A stretch of 64,000 bases of DNA, taken from Eudromia elegans (lineage: Eukaryota; Chordata; Aves; Tinamiformes; Tinamidae). Of the stretch, positions 32,389 through 45,900 are shown in pieces. Under the pieces are notes generated by a model that saw only the letters and a list, made by a program, of their open reading frames with translations, searched no databases and was not told the origin of the DNA. The translations under genes were made by a program, and so were the position numbers. How positions within the stretch are numbered: position 1 is the stretch's first letter; every line of letters starts with the position of its first letter. The stretch lies in contig PTEX01000167.1 in assembly GCA_003342815.1 (NCBI GenBank), positions 6,042-70,041 of the forward strand, written 5' to 3'.

Positions 32389-34959
32389 TTAAATCCCGTT
32401 AGCAAAGGGAATGCTCGTGTCTTGATTGAGCACCTCTTTAACTTCCGAGGGCAGTGTGTCAAAGAGGTGATCCTCCACAACCAGCCCGCTTTTCCTGAGA
32501 AGCCGGCACTGCCCCAGTGTGGCTGGCAGACGATCCAAGCAGTTTCCCTTCAGTTCCAGGTGAGTTAGCTGCAGCAGCTGACCGATTTTTTCTGGGATTG
32601 AGGTAATGCAGTTTTGTCCCAGACTCAAAGTCCTCAATTTAACACACTTAAACAACTGTTTTGGCAAAATATCGACTTTGTTTCCTGTGATGTGAAAATG
32701 CTGCAGATTCTGAAGCAAACCTATCTCTATTGGAATCACTGCAATTGAGTTGTAGCTTACATCCAAACATCTAAGTTTCTGTAAACTAAACACTGCGGCT
32801 GGTAAGGATTCGAGTTTATTATTGGAGAGATAAAGTGACTCCAAGTTCTTTACATGGGTGATGGAGGAAGGAATGTTGACTATTCTATTGTGCCACAGCT
32901 TTAAACAAGTCAACCTCTTCAAGTGCTGGAAACTGATGATTTCTTCAATTGTGCGTATGCTATTTGACTTTAAATCCAGTTCCTGTAAGTTAGAGAGACT
33001 GAAGATGGCATGAGGAATTCGCTCCAGTTCACAGTTCTGTAGTTCCAGCTCAGCAACATTCATCATCTTCTTAAGGCTATTCAGTACCACAAGCTTAGTG
33101 CCATCATTATGAATAACTAGTTTTGTTAGATGTGGTGCCACATCTGTGATATTGGAGGGAATTTTGGTCAAGTTGCTCTTCACATTGAGAATTTTAAGAT
33201 GTCTCAACTCTCTAAGAGATTCAAGCCCTATCATTTTATTGTTCTCAGAGTTTAAGTTGCCTATCAGGTACAACTCACGAAGGTTTTTGAGCAAATACAC
33301 CCATGCAGGAATTTCTCCAACATCTGTGAATTTCACATGAAGGCATCTCAAGTGGTCTCGGAGGAAGCTGAAGGCAGTCTGCTCCACCTTTGCAGGGCAG
33401 TGACATAGATGAAGCTCTTGAAGATTTGTCATCTGGGAGATTTTTGCTGGGATTTTTGCTTCAGGAATCAGCTCCAGTTTCAAGACATCCAGATCAGTGA
33501 GATCAAACACTGCATCAGGGACCCCTGAGAGCATGAAGAGGTGCAGCTCTTGCTTATCCTGGGCATTACGGGAAACATGCTGTCGCAGCTTTTCAAAAGT
33601 CCACTCATGGTTTAAACTAATTTCCCGTAGTTTGTTCTCACTTACCTCTGACAAAAAGACACCAAACCGCTTAGAATACAGCTGGTCATACTGATCCACC
33701 ATGTGCAGAAGAAACGCAAAATCATTTTTGACATCGGGAATATCACTGAAGCTACTCTCTTCCCTGACCTTTTCAAAGGAATATTCCTTTAAAGGTATTC
33801 GAAAGAGCCAGAAGAGTGTGTAGAGACAGACAAAACCATAGACACAAATGAGAGAAATATAGCTGATAAGCAGCTTCTTTAACATGTAAGCCATATTATG
33901 CGTACACTCAAACTGTGTGTAGCCAATCAGGTGTTCCACTTTTGGGTTGCAGATGTGCTCAAAACTGATGGCATTGACAAAGTTTGCAGTGTAGCAGAGA
34001 ATAAAGATGAACTTGACGGTCTTGATGACGGTTTGGACAACATAGAGCTTGTAAATCAAGTCACTGTCCTCCACATGGGCACGGAACTTGCGGACTTTCT
34101 CAAAAAGTGCTTTGGCTTGCTCTCCATCTTTCTTGTCCAAAATAGTCACGCTGGGAACCTCGATCACTGGCTTTTCAGTCGAAAACTTGAAGCCAGTTTT
34201 TGTTATCATGGGAGTGCTGGCGCTTGGGCTGCCTTCATCACTGCTAGTGGAAACGTGCTTGGGCAGAGACTGGGCACCAGTTAACCTCTGCTTGTTCTCC
34301 TCAGAGTCCTCACACGCCGTTTCGGACAATGCCTTTGTAGTCCATGGGGACTCAAAGCACTTCCCCAATATGGACACAAAATGCTCTATTTTGGAGCAGG
34401 TCTTGGGATACTTGAACCAAAAATTACTACTGACTATTAAAATAATAGTATGAATGAGAGCAAGATAGGGAAAATATTTTGAATACCAAGGAAGAGCCAA
34501 ATGATAGCACATCTGGTTAATAAATACGTATTGCTGGAAATCCAAATTGGTTTTACGGCCTGAAGAATCTTTCTGCTCCTTCTTCAGCGTCTGACCTGAT
34601 TCAGTGGGTTGATACTGAGAAGAGGTAGCTCTGCTCAGAGGTACATCAGGTGTTACAGTGGGGGCACTTCCAAAGGAAACCATTCTCGTTGATGCAGCTT
34701 CTGCTTGACCAGTGGTTGTTTCAGCAGTGGTAACATCAGCCTTCCCTGATGTGCCAGGTTGTGCTTTTGAATTTACAGTAGACTGCAAAACTGGCAAGCA
34801 GACCACCTGATCTTTGGTCAGCTGCATGGTTCCAGCAAAGATGGCAACCATTAACATAACAACTGCAAGATAATCCATAAATACATCCCACCATGGTTTC
34901 AGGATACGATAGGTTGGCTGAATGTCATTAAGCGATGCAACTTCTGCAAGGGTAAACAT
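32389..34959 (-). CDS. LRRC8D: LRRC8D, volume-regulated anion channel subunit, complete coding exon
   Basis: A single open frame of 856 codons plus TAA, with no N or frameshift; human LRRC8D is 858 aa. It starts MFTLAEVASLNDIQPTYRIL and ends SIPFANGI, both typical of LRRC8D. The four membrane segments are near residues 23-47, 163-183, 308-331 and 363-386. Extracellular cysteines fall at 54, 151, 337 and 352. Loop 1 has a Ser/Thr-rich variable part (about 59-125), with Phe141 where LRRC8A has pore Arg103. The ~120-residue cytoplasmic loop contains SILGKCFESPWTTKALSET. From about residue 500 to 845 there is a long leucine-rich-repeat domain. Known role of the family: hexamers with obligatory LRRC8A form the swelling-activated channel; LRRC8D favours passage of organic osmolytes such as taurine and of some drugs. 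Paralogues B, C and E differ in loop 1, so the assignment is firm. No other LRRC8 gene is in the window. Confidence 0.99.
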   Translation of the reverse strand: MFTLAEVASLNDIQPTYRILKPWWDVFMDYLAVVMLMVAIFAGTMQLTKDQVVCLPVLQSTVNSKAQPGTSGKADVTTAETTTGQAEAASTRMVSFGSAPTVTPDVPLSRATSSQYQPTESGQTLKKEQKDSSGRKTNLDFQQYVFINQMCYHLALPWYSKYFPYLALIHTIILIVSSNFWFKYPKTCSKIEHFVSILGKCFESPWTTKALSETACEDSEENKQRLTGAQSLPKHVSTSSDEGSPSASTPMITKTGFKFSTEKPVIEVPSVTILDKKDGEQAKALFEKVRKFRAHVEDSDLIYKLYVVQTVIKTVKFIFILCYTANFVNAISFEHICNPKVEHLIGYTQFECTHNMAYMLKKLLISYISLICVYGFVCLYTLFWLFRIPLKEYSFEKVREESSFSDIPDVKNDFAFLLHMVDQYDQLYSKRFGVFLSEVSENKLREISLNHEWTFEKLRQHVSRNAQDKQELHLFMLSGVPDAVFDLTDLDVLKLELIPEAKIPAKISQMTNLQELHLCHCPAKVEQTAFSFLRDHLRCLHVKFTDVGEIPAWVYLLKNLRELYLIGNLNSENNKMIGLESLRELRHLKILNVKSNLTKIPSNITDVAPHLTKLVIHNDGTKLVVLNSLKKMMNVAELELQNCELERIPHAIFSLSNLQELDLKSNSIRTIEEIISFQHLKRLTCLKLWHNRIVNIPSSITHVKNLESLYLSNNKLESLPAAVFSLQKLRCLDVSYNSIAVIPIEIGLLQNLQHFHITGNKVDILPKQLFKCVKLRTLSLGQNCITSIPEKIGQLLQLTHLELKGNCLDRLPATLGQCRLLRKSGLVVEDHLFDTLPSEVKEVLNQDTSIPFANGI

Positions 34960-34960
34960 T

Positions 34961-34980
34961 CCTGCAAGAAAAGAAAAACA
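34961..34980 (-). promoter_or_regulatory. LRRC8D: Splice acceptor of the LRRC8D coding exon
   Basis: On the minus strand the sequence upstream of the ATG reads TGTTTTTCTTTTCTTGCAG, a strong pyrimidine tract plus AG. The exon would then begin GA-ATG, with the boundary between 34,962 and 34,961. This matches the known layout of LRRC8D, in which the whole protein lies in one exon preceded by non-coding exons. It also supports this ATG as the start. Confidence 0.85.
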
Positions 34981-36744
34981 AAATCAGCATTGTTGCTTGG
35001 TGAACAGGTTATTTACTATTTTACAACACTCACACCATGACATGGAGACCATCAAAAGATTTTCGTGTTCATTATATTATGTGGCATGTGCCACACTGCT
35101 CATCATTCCACTCAGGAGGGTTGTTTCAGTGATTATATACTGAAATGATCCATTTCTTTCTTGTCAAAACCAAAAGCTGTTCATTTCAGGCCAGATGATA
35201 TTTATAAACCTTTACCACTTCATAGTACCACAGCCTGCTCTGCACAATTGAAATATCTAAAAGGTAAAATGCTGTAGCTGAGGTATCTTAAGAACCCAAA
35301 CAGCAACAACTGACTGCAATGTAAAAAGTCAGAGTCTATAAAAAATAACCGTCTGAGTCTTTGGATATGTGTAATCCAGCATTCATACCAATTCTTCAAA
35401 GGTATTCTGCATANAAACAAAACGGACAACATTTGTTAAATGCTCTGCACCATGGTCGTGATCTGCATAGCACATCTTCGATTCCTGCTCCATTAAAGGA
35501 AAGACCTCCAATTTCCTTTTATTCAACATAACCCACAACATCTCCACTCCTCATTATGCTGCACTGGTGTGGACCACCAGGCTCACTGGCTGCCTTCCCT
35601 TATGCACTCTGCACAAGCAGGCGCCTGGCAGCTACTAAGTGAAATTTCTGCACAGTGAGAAACAAACATAACCTATTTACTGGACCAAATGGTACTAAAG
35701 AAATTCTTTTTTAATTCACGAAAAATAATCTTATCTCAGAAAAACACAACTCAACCAAGNAAAAGCAAAGGTCTATCTCCACAGCACGGGGAGGGGGCAA
35801 TATTTTTCAGAATGCTCTCACAGCCTGGTGATCGCAGGAAGCCAATCAGCACAGGAGCAAGTTACAAGGCTCTAACTTGACACCAAAGTGGCAAACAGCT
35901 TTCGGAATACCAAGCCTCCCTTNGACTTTGAATAGCTTGCTCTGCCTTCTGCTCTGGCGAAGTCTGGAGGATTCAACTTATCAGCTATTTTAGGAAAAAA
36001 AGAAAGAAAAAAAACCCCCACCAACAAAACACACATAAGTTTCCTGTGCAAGCAGGATGTGGCAAAATCATCATTTTAACTGCTGAACCCATGACCCAAA
36101 TGTGGTGCTTCGGAAGCAGAGCTCACAGTCTGTGCGCGCACATGGCCTGGGGGACAGGGACAGGAAGGCGCTGGGGAGCGTGTGGGGCCCCAAGCTGAGC
36201 GGTCCCATGCTGCTCATCGTGGGCTGCCCCACAGCGGTGGGTCTCCCTCTCACAAGTGGTGGCACTGCCATGCACAGAGTTTGAGGGAATGCCAGCGNTG
36301 TCATGGGTTCCATCTCCCCAAAGAGACCATTAGAGCGTTAGAGACCATCCCGCTCGCCCAGCTGAGTCACAGCTCCACCGCCAGGCCCAAGGCTCTGCCG
36401 CTGACATTTAAATACCCAGGGTGTGCAGAGGAGGAGTGTTAGTAAGCGGCACTCACGTAAATAGTTAGAGGAAATGACTCTCATGATTCCTGGGAGCCGT
36501 GGCTACCTGCCCAGGAGCCCTGACTGCACCGGAACTGTCTGCTGGCGCTGGCTTTCCTGGGAGCCACTTCCACACCACTCAGGTCTCACCTGCCTCGGCA
36601 GTTCAGAGCAATGCGCCTTTCTGAGGCACCGTCCCCCCATGCCCTGGGCTCGCAAGCAATAGTGAGGGAGAGGAGGGAGCAGAGGTCTCCTGCAAAGAGC
36701 AGGTGCAGCTGCTGCTGAACGTTCCCCTGCCCACAGCCATCTCC

Positions 36745-36945
36745 ATTGCTTGGCCCTATAGGGCGCGACGCGGGAAGTCATCCTGCAACACTGGGGGCAT
36801 CGCCTGCAAAAACGCCCTTTGTGGAGTAGCGATGTGCTCTCGCTTTCACCACAAGGCCCTGAAGGCCAAGCACTGCTGGCCAGGCGGCTCTACGCGGCTA
36901 ACACAACGGAAATGGAACGAGAGAGCATGCAGCAGTCCTACTGAC
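36745..36945. promoter_or_regulatory. CpG-dense patch, possible regulatory element
   Basis: About 13 CpG in ~200 bp, beginning with GGGCGCGACGCGGG, against sparse CpG in the surrounding intron. It lies 1.8 kb upstream of the LRRC8D coding exon. It could be an intronic promoter or enhancer, or simply a GC-rich patch; no TATA box or clear initiator was seen. Confidence 0.3.
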
Positions 36946-39900
36946 AGACTTAGGAAAATAAAATGCTTTAAAAAGAAAAGAAAACATAGAAAGCACATGT
37001 CACCACAGTTCTGCCTTGCACATGGGAAAAGGATTTCAAAGGAGGGTAGGAAACCCGATAGAGCCGGTGTAATCCTCTTAGCCATCGTGATGCAATGTGA
37101 GCTTTGCACTTCGGCGCAGCGTGGCCAACGCCACGAACGTGCCCCTTCCCTCCAGCCACTTCCCCTCACAGGTTGGCTGCTGTTCTGGTGGGATTAGCAG
37201 TTATGAAACACAAAAAAAGTTCCAGCATGGTATTACCATCAAAAATGGTGTGTGTCATACAAGTGAGGCAGACCTGCTTCCAGGTAGCAAAATTGCTTCC
37301 AGGAACCGCAAACCAGCTTTCCTCTCCATGCATCTAAAATATTTACATGCTTTAAGAGGAAAAAAAAAAGAAAAGATCAAAACAATGACCTAAAGCCGAC
37401 ACACAGTGCAAGACACACTCTGACAAGCTATAAGTGTATTTTTGCGTTCTCCATTAACTCCATCATTTAGTTTATCAAGCCTTGACTTCACTTATTTATT
37501 AACTAGGAAAGTTGATTTTTATTTTGTTAGTTAAGCTGTAACTCACCCAGAGAATGCCTAGGAAAACTCAAAATATTAAGAATTACTCAGAGTTAGTCAG
37601 AACTATACATCTAACACTGACTAGTTTATTTTCTTTCTTTTCTTGCAAGGTCAAATTTAAGTAACTGCAACATTTAAAACCTGCTTTTAAATTCAACTTC
37701 TTGGAATACTATTTGGATTAAATTGAAGGTATTTTCCCCAACAATTTTTGTCTTCCTTTAAGGGTGTCAGATTGAGGTTGCAGTTTCATGGTAAACTCTA
37801 ATGACAATTTGATAGTAAGAAAAAATGTATTTAAATTTTAGAACATCAGTATTACTAATATCCAACTTTTTCTGTCAACATCACTGTGGTTTTTACTTGG
37901 GAAAATAATGCAAGTAGCTTTTAGGCAGGTACCTGAAGAACATAAAATGCTATGCAGATGAAAAGCCAAAACATCAGATTTTTCAAGGTAAAAACAAGGC
38001 ATTTTTTAAGGCCTTGTAGTTCAAAAGGCATCAGGAGGAAGCTGTGGCTCAGTACAACATTTTGTCTAGATCTCAGTGTGCCAATATCCAGGGCAGGGAG
38101 AAGTGGCCCTGGAAGAGAAGTATTTGCAACAGGCAGTACAGATTCCAGGAGACAGGTTCTCTTTTTAAAGATCGTGTATTTTAGTGCAGGTTTAACAAGC
38201 ACAGACCTTAACTCGCGCCTGCTAGAGCATGATGTGTGAGGCTGCATAACTGCACATAACAACAAATTTCTTTGCTTTTACCAAATAGCCCTTACACTCC
38301 CTGCACTTTTGGCACCATTTGTGTCCCTTGGATGACTCCCCAGGATAACACTGGCCACTCCTTGCTCCAGACCTGTTACCCACAACTACTGCCTGGGTGG
38401 ATTCTCTCTCCGGGAAATAAATTCTTTGGCCAAACAAAGCAATTGTTTCAAAGTGCCATTTTGTTCTTGCTACCTCCTAAGATCTTCAGAAAAGCAGTTA
38501 AATCCTGAAAGCACAAAAGTATTACTTCCCTTTTCATTGCTAATGTGATAAAGGTCTAGAACCAAAACCAATTTATTTCTTTTCCAAGCATATAAAGTAG
38601 GTCTCCATGTTTCCTAGCAAGATCCCATTTAAGACAAATATGTGCACATCTGCTGCAAAAGGGACGGTATTTTAAGGCATGTTTCCCTTAGATTTGAGTT
38701 AAAAACTGAAATGTACTAAAGTGAAAACAGAATATAGAGACACTTGCAGTTGCAATGAGCACTGGCAAACACAACATCACATTTGTTCTAAGTTACAGGC
38801 CCAAGCTAAATCAGCAGAGGGAACTGCCATTAATTTCATAAATCATACTGTTTANCAATTACAATTCATTAGTCTTAAAAAGCTGTAATACAAAGGTCTC
38901 AGAATGTCATTAACTTAGTGATTATTTTCTGACATACTTCAGATTACAAATGCTGAAATAAAAATTGGACATACCCAGATATTTCCTAAGAAACTAGATT
39001 AAATACAGAAGTTAGAGGAAAAGGAATCGGCAGACCGTATGTCACTGTAATGTTTATTTATATCCTACTTCTTCCTGCACTCACTGATAAAAACTTCATC
39101 TGTCTTCCCCTGTAAATCACTGGCCCTCCTGTTTTAAGAGCATATTTAAAGCAAATTCAAAGTTAAAACAAACACATACACACACAAATAAGATTACAGC
39201 ACATGAATCTCTCATTTTATTTTCAGGTTCCCAGGACTCCGAACAAGCCCATTTTGTCTCAAAAANCAAAAAGATTCTTGAGTTAGCCTTGCCACTGCAA
39301 CTCCTCAAGAGTTTTCCCCAAAAATATATAAAAAAATGGTACTCAAAAAGAAAAAGCACTGTTATGTACAAAATTAGTTTTTCCCTTCCCACAGGAAATT
39401 AAGAAGACAGTTTTCCCATAACTAAAAGGCTTTGCTTGCTTACTTCCTTTTCATCGAGTCACCATAGGTTTAAATCTATGTCCTCTGTGCATTTTCTTTC
39501 TCCACTAACGATTTTAATTCCTTTGTTTTTCTACTTCTGCAATATTCTATTAAGAGAGACAATTAGACTTCAATTCTGTAAGACTGAGATTCTTCCTGCA
39601 CAGGACACACTGAATGTCAACAACTTCACAGATAATCTGCCAAGATCAAAATCACCGCTTTGGTCTCAGGAAGACCCCACACAAGGAACCAGAAGACTAC
39701 TTCCTTCTCTCTCTTTTTATTGTTTTCACCCCCCAAATAAGAACAATCAGAACTTCTCCTCACTGTTTCTTCCTTAAGGCCACTGTCCAAATGATCTGAT
39801 CGCAGCCAGTTCCATTAGTTCCATTAGTCTTAGATCAATCCACAAGATTGAGTGTGTCCACTTCTCTTCAGCTACCCCCATCTGAGCACAGCATTATTGC

Positions 39901-42900
39901 CTTGACTTAATAGATACTGTAGGCTAAGCAAATTTCTGTAGGGCAGGATATTTATTTCTACGATTTCATTTTCTCAAAAATAATTGCATGGCAACATGGA
40001 GGTACTATTTCAGGGATGTTATTATCACAAGATGCACTGTTGACATAACGGTGCTAACTGAATAAGGAGAAAACTGGTACAACAGAGCTGGAGGGAGATT
40101 TCACATAGGCGAAAAACACTTCAGCTTGGAAACTAGAGACCTGAAATAGTTTCTGTGCGTGTAGAAAGAAAGAAGATGCTGTTATTTGATAACATGCTTA
40201 CAGGATTAAGGAGGAGGAGGATTAATTGTCATCATTCATAAACTCATTATTTAAAATAACAACAACAAAAATCACCACACAACCTCTCATAAACAGCTCT
40301 CCCCTCCCCCTAGGCCCAAATTGCACAACTACAATTTTGGACTTTCCTCTAAAGGTAATATATAATCTCTGCAAGACAGACTGTAAATAAGTTCCCCAAA
40401 TTGAGGAATGTAACTTTTTTTTTTCATGAACAAAATGACCAAAACTTAAAAGTAACTCAGAAAACGGCAAAGGTTCAAAACCTGGTATTTCAAGCTGCGT
40501 AGAGAAATGTTAGGCTTCAGTATATTTGAAGACATCAATAAGATTCTTGTTTCACATAAGCAAAGTCAAGTCAGTATCCTTTACAAAAATTAGCTGCACA
40601 AAAAAGCACCATTTTTTTTTTACCCTTGAAAGTTCTGTCCTTCAAAGTTGGACTTTTTCAGGTTGTATAATCCTCTAACCCACTTTTGGATCCTGCTATT
40701 TTAGTGTTTACCCCGAATCTTCCTTGTTTACCGGTGCTTTGAAGGTCTAGTGCTATACATCACTCCTACACAGGCTGTTTTGTAATCAGGGTGATGATAT
40801 TTAAGAAACAGTATTAGTGGCCACAATTTCCCTAACAAAAAACTCTCCCATCGGATCTCATTCTTCCCTCACTGTAAAGCATCGTCAGAGAGGTCTGCCT
40901 GAGGATCCCTTCTGCGCTAGAAGCCCAGAGCTGCACTTCTCACCAGTTCCATGAGCCCCTGAAAACTAATCACAGCAGCAGCTCACTTCTGCCCATGCCC
41001 TGGCTGAGCATCATTTTATAATGACAAAACAAACCACCTAGTGTGGCAACACACAGGAAACCAGAAGAGACAACTAATGAGGCTAGAGCTGGTAGGAATA
41101 AATTCTGAAGTGACTTTTCCTAGCAGCAAGGGTCATTCCCTGATAGCACAGAAACTCCACAGCAATTTCTTCTCTTGAGAAAATGCTGCAGAGCGTGACT
41201 GCCCAAGCTGAGGCCCTCGGGCAGCGTAACGAGCGGGTCTTGCAGGTGAAGGCAAAGAATGTGGTTAGTGTGAGCATGCAGGGACATGCATATGCACATC
41301 CTGCAAACCACAGGTTGCCCTTGGAGTCACCTTTACCTGCACGATCGCGATTCGGGTCCTTGCAGCCAAGACGCGCCCCCAGAGAAGGCACGAGCGAGGC
41401 TAGACCACACCCTGAAAAGAGATCACACACTGAAAAGAGAGTTTAACTGGTATTGCCCAACACCAAGTGATTCTCCCCAAGCACAGACACAACTGGACAC
41501 TTCTGCAGTTGCTCTGACCTGTGCCAATACAGACAGACGCTGGAATCGGAAGACACAAAGAGCCAAGAAACCACAATAGTTGCTCACTGTCAAGCATAAA
41601 ACTGTTACTCCCTCTGCCATTTCCAAACTTGCTGCTGTTCTGCTGTCTTTCTGACAGGGATATTTTGGCAGTGTTTTCACTACCACTATCACAAGTGCAG
41701 GGACACAGAGTGAACATCTGGTGCTTCTCCAGACCACATCGCTTGGGAAATTTATGAAGAGGCAAGGCAAGCAGCACCAGAATAAAGCACATGGGCTAGG
41801 TCTCTTCCCCAGAGGTTGCACTTTTATCACTGAGAAACAGAGACACAATTAAAAATAGCCATTATAAAGATTAGAAGAACAACAACAACAACAAAAACTT
41901 ACCAAAATTATATATTTTTAATTTAGAAATCTCAAAACCAGAACAGTCCAAAAAAGGTTTTGACCTTAAACCATTATCAAAATTTCCTTTGACTTAAGCC
42001 CACATGGCTCTGAAGCTTGTGGGATGAGGCAGGCTCTGCTCATGCTCACATGGCACTGAGTGACTCATGCGGCTCCTTGGCAAAACACCTCGCGCTGCTC
42101 CACAGCCCTGCGTGCCGCCAGCCATCATGTTCAGCATTCATGTAGAAGAGGGGCATCTTTGGAGGCAGCAAGAAGAGGAGCTTGGCACCGAGTTGCTGGT
42201 TTGGGGATTTTTAAGCCATAATCTGTAAGTTTTTAAATCACTGGACACCAGCACTTTTACCTACACGTGAAGCTTCACTGTTAATGGCAGTACCTGTGAC
42301 CCTGCACAGGGACGTTCAGCGCATCCGCTTTCAGCTTCCCACATCTGAACCTCTGCTGGGTTCACACCAGGGAAATGCCAGCAGCTGAAGCCTTTATCCT
42401 CAAAAGGATTTAGTGAAGTTCACCATATTTCTTTTTCTTCCTCTAAACCTAAGTGGCATTCTTAAGAGGTAAGCTATTTACTTAAGTCCTCCTAGTCCCA
42501 TAATTGCTTGGTTCAGGGTGTGTACCTCAATCCCTTATGCAGAAAAAGGAATTACATTACCATGTATTTTCAAATTCCAAGACTTTGCCAATGGGCTCTG
42601 ATCACTTCCCTCCTTTTTATGATTTTTTTTTTCCAAAATCTCATTCAGAACATTGCATTAAAAACTGTTGAGATACTTGCCTTTCCTAACACAGCAGCCT
42701 TCCTGCTTTAACAAGTAGACTTCCAACTCTGCAAAAAAGGTCAGGTAAGGCTCAGCTGTGTTGCTTGCTGCCATTGCATCAACATTTCCAGACAGTCTCC
42801 AATTTAAATTTAGCAATAGCAAATATTTAAATTATGATTTGACCCCAGTGTTACAGAGGGAATTGTAATCTCTGCACCGAGTGCTCTATGGAGGAGCGGG

Positions 42901-45900
42901 CAGACAACCCTTGTCCCATACAGCTCACTGATGGAAGTCAGTTTGTGGTTAGGCAATGACAAGAGTGTTCATGGCCATAAAACACAAAGCAAGAAAATAA
43001 AAATTATCAGTCCTCCAGAAAGAAGTGGAGTAACAGCACGATTAAGAGTATAATCAAACAATCTTTTTATGTGCTGTTATCTTTGAAAAGGCTTAGCAGT
43101 ACGTCCAGATAAATCCATCTGTATTTAAAACATTCCTATATATTTAGCCATGCTCCTTCCCACGGCTTTGCNATTGATGCTACCTCAAAAATAAGGCACT
43201 GAACAAGCAGCCCTTGAAACCTACCTTTTCCAGTCAAATCTATTTTAACAAAGGCAAGGCAACTTTCTCCACATGTACTTCAGTTCAGCTCAAAGCAGCA
43301 AAACAAAACCGTAGAAAAGCAGAACTGTATATAATCTTACCTATAGATAGATCTCATTCCTGCACCAGCTCTGTCTGGCAGCAAACGAAGCATCACATAG
43401 GTGTCTCCTGGAAAGAGACGCCCCAGTGGAACCACCAATTCTTTCCCGAACTTATTGCCTCACTGTGACTGCTACAGTCNCGACTGGGCGCCCGCAGTAA
43501 CATCTGCAGCAGCTGCCTCTACAGCCCCAAGCTTTGCTGCTTGTTGTTGCCTGTTACACTCAGGATGTTCACGAGCTGCAAGTAACCTGCTCAGCTCACA
43601 GAGGCAGCTCCTTGTCTTGCCACACAGGCGATACATCAACCCCTTCACTCCACCTGCTTGCTGTGTGAGCTTGTTTTGGCACTTCACTCACCATTTAAAG
43701 CAGCTCCCCTGCTGCAAAGGTGTCCGCAGAGACACTGGAGGAAGGCAAAGCAGTTGGGTGTTTCTTGCTACCATTGCCTCACTATGCAACCCAACACCAT
43801 GAATTTCATATACTGAGCAAAGCTGAGTCAGATCCACAAAAAGGTTCTGGGCAAGCTCAGATAACTAGCAGGACGAGACCAGAATGCACCTTTAGCATCA
43901 CATTGACCAGGGAGAAGAAAGGTCCTTTCAAATGACCTTGTGGCTCTTCTACTAAAATGGAAAATCTGAGCTTGGTGCTAGCCCGTCAGCACTGACCACA
44001 GAGCCCTGGTTCTGAACATATCATCAGCTGCAAGAGAGGTGCAATCTGGCCCCTTGCTGTCCTGGGCAGAACAGACTCAGGATTTTTCAAAAGGCAAATT
44101 GTTCTTTGATGTCTCTTCCAGCAGTATTTCTATACCATGGGGCAGGGCATTGCCTACTCGCATACACAAAGTGGGGAGAGAGGAGCAAGTGACACTCCTT
44201 TTACATTGGGACGGCCACTGTGCTCCCCTCCCATGAGTGTGAAGAGCCACCAGCGCTCCCAGCTGGCCTGGCCTAACCCCAGGCTCCCTTGGCCACAGAA
44301 CAGGGAAGCCAGAGGTGACAGGCAATCCTCCTGGGATGCCCAGCATTACTCAGACACCCAGGTCTCCTTTCAAACTCCTGACCCAAGGCAAAACAAAGTC
44401 ACCAAATGGCCAGAAAGCACCCAGCAAGTGACTCNTGTCACATCATAGCTTCATGCAAGTCATCTTTGATTAGTTGTAAGTCTGACACTATTTTATCCAG
44501 GATCTAGTCAAGAAATTGCATTAAAGACAACTGGCCTACTGTTTTATTTATGTTTCTGTTATCTCATCTGCACACTAGAATTCCGGTCTCCGAATGTGGG
44601 TGTACAGCAATAATATACATATGATTACATTCCCACAAACCTTGAGTTAAAAGTTTAGGATTTGTCATGGTCAGACCAAAACATGAACAAAACCAGTCAT
44701 TTCATTTATTATAAAATTTTTCAACAGCCTGTCTTTGACCAAGAATTTTGTATGCCAAAGTACGCCTCAAATATGTTTTTTTCTTTTTTTTTTTTTTTCC
44801 AGCAAGAAAAATGTTATCCAAAGCCAGAAAACTACCATAGTTTCATGGGGATTTTTTTTTCCTCTCCATGATCTTTGTCTCATGTTCTTTAAAGGCTAAC
44901 AGTATAAAATCTCTTATTCATATTAAAAAATATAAAAAAAATTTGGACTACCAAAACCTAATTAGATTATTCTTTCTATCCCTCACCCCAAAAAAAGACT
45001 TGGCTCTGGAAGTCAGCAGGGTTGTTCTAAACCTCTGTCACCAAGCCTGGCATATCCACACACAGCAATGAGTGACTTCCCAGAACACATCCAAACAGCG
45101 ACCTGGAAGAAGGTGGGAGATGTCCCATTGCTCTGGGCTGATAGTTCTGCACACGGACACCGGCATGTGCATGTTCACAGCAACCACTTCTGCATCACAA
45201 GGTCTTTGCAGGAACATCCCAGTGGGAATTTACTTTGCCACACATAGGCAGACACAATCTGGACATTATTTTTGTTTCCAAGAAAAGAAAGAGCCAGTGG
45301 TGAAGGCCATCCTTTTGTTAGGTTTGATGGGAAGCTGCAGTCTTGCTGGTGGCTCATCAGCATCATGCTCCTCTGTTTCATAGTGTTGTGCCTCACGGGG
45401 CTCTCCCTTCTCACAACACTCACGCTGCATGCTCTGTGCTTGCTTTGTCTACCACCAACCTTTGGCCTCTTGATCAGAGTTCCCTGGCTCTCTTAAAAAG
45501 TTACTCTGAGGCAAACAGCTAGACTCTGCTAGCTCTGCTAGTATTACATAAAGGGTTCAATATCATATTCTATATCAAGGCCTCATTGCATTACACATCA
45601 TATAATCCATGTATCCTATCCCAGAAAGAGTACAACCTCAAAAGTCAGTTGAATTGCATCAGATCTCATCTTGTATAACACGGCACAGTGTTTGAGAAAG
45701 GCAACAGTTTCAAGCTTGACCAGTTTTAGCAGGAAGAATCTGTGAGCCTATGCTGATGACAAGAACAAAACCCCTTGATTTCCAACATCAGCAACGTTTT
45801 CACCACAAGAAAATCACAAATTAAAGACATCCTAAACCGGCTCACAAATATTAGCAGAACGTTGAAACAGCCTCCATTACTGTTTAGTATGCAACTCTGT

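Noticed and set aside
33898..34453. Plus-strand frames of 121-128 aa
   Set aside because: They are antisense shadows of the LRRC8D coding exon.
36703..37197. 164-aa plus-strand frame
   Set aside because: It lies in the presumed LRRC8D intron, has mixed composition and no recognisable domain or splice borders.
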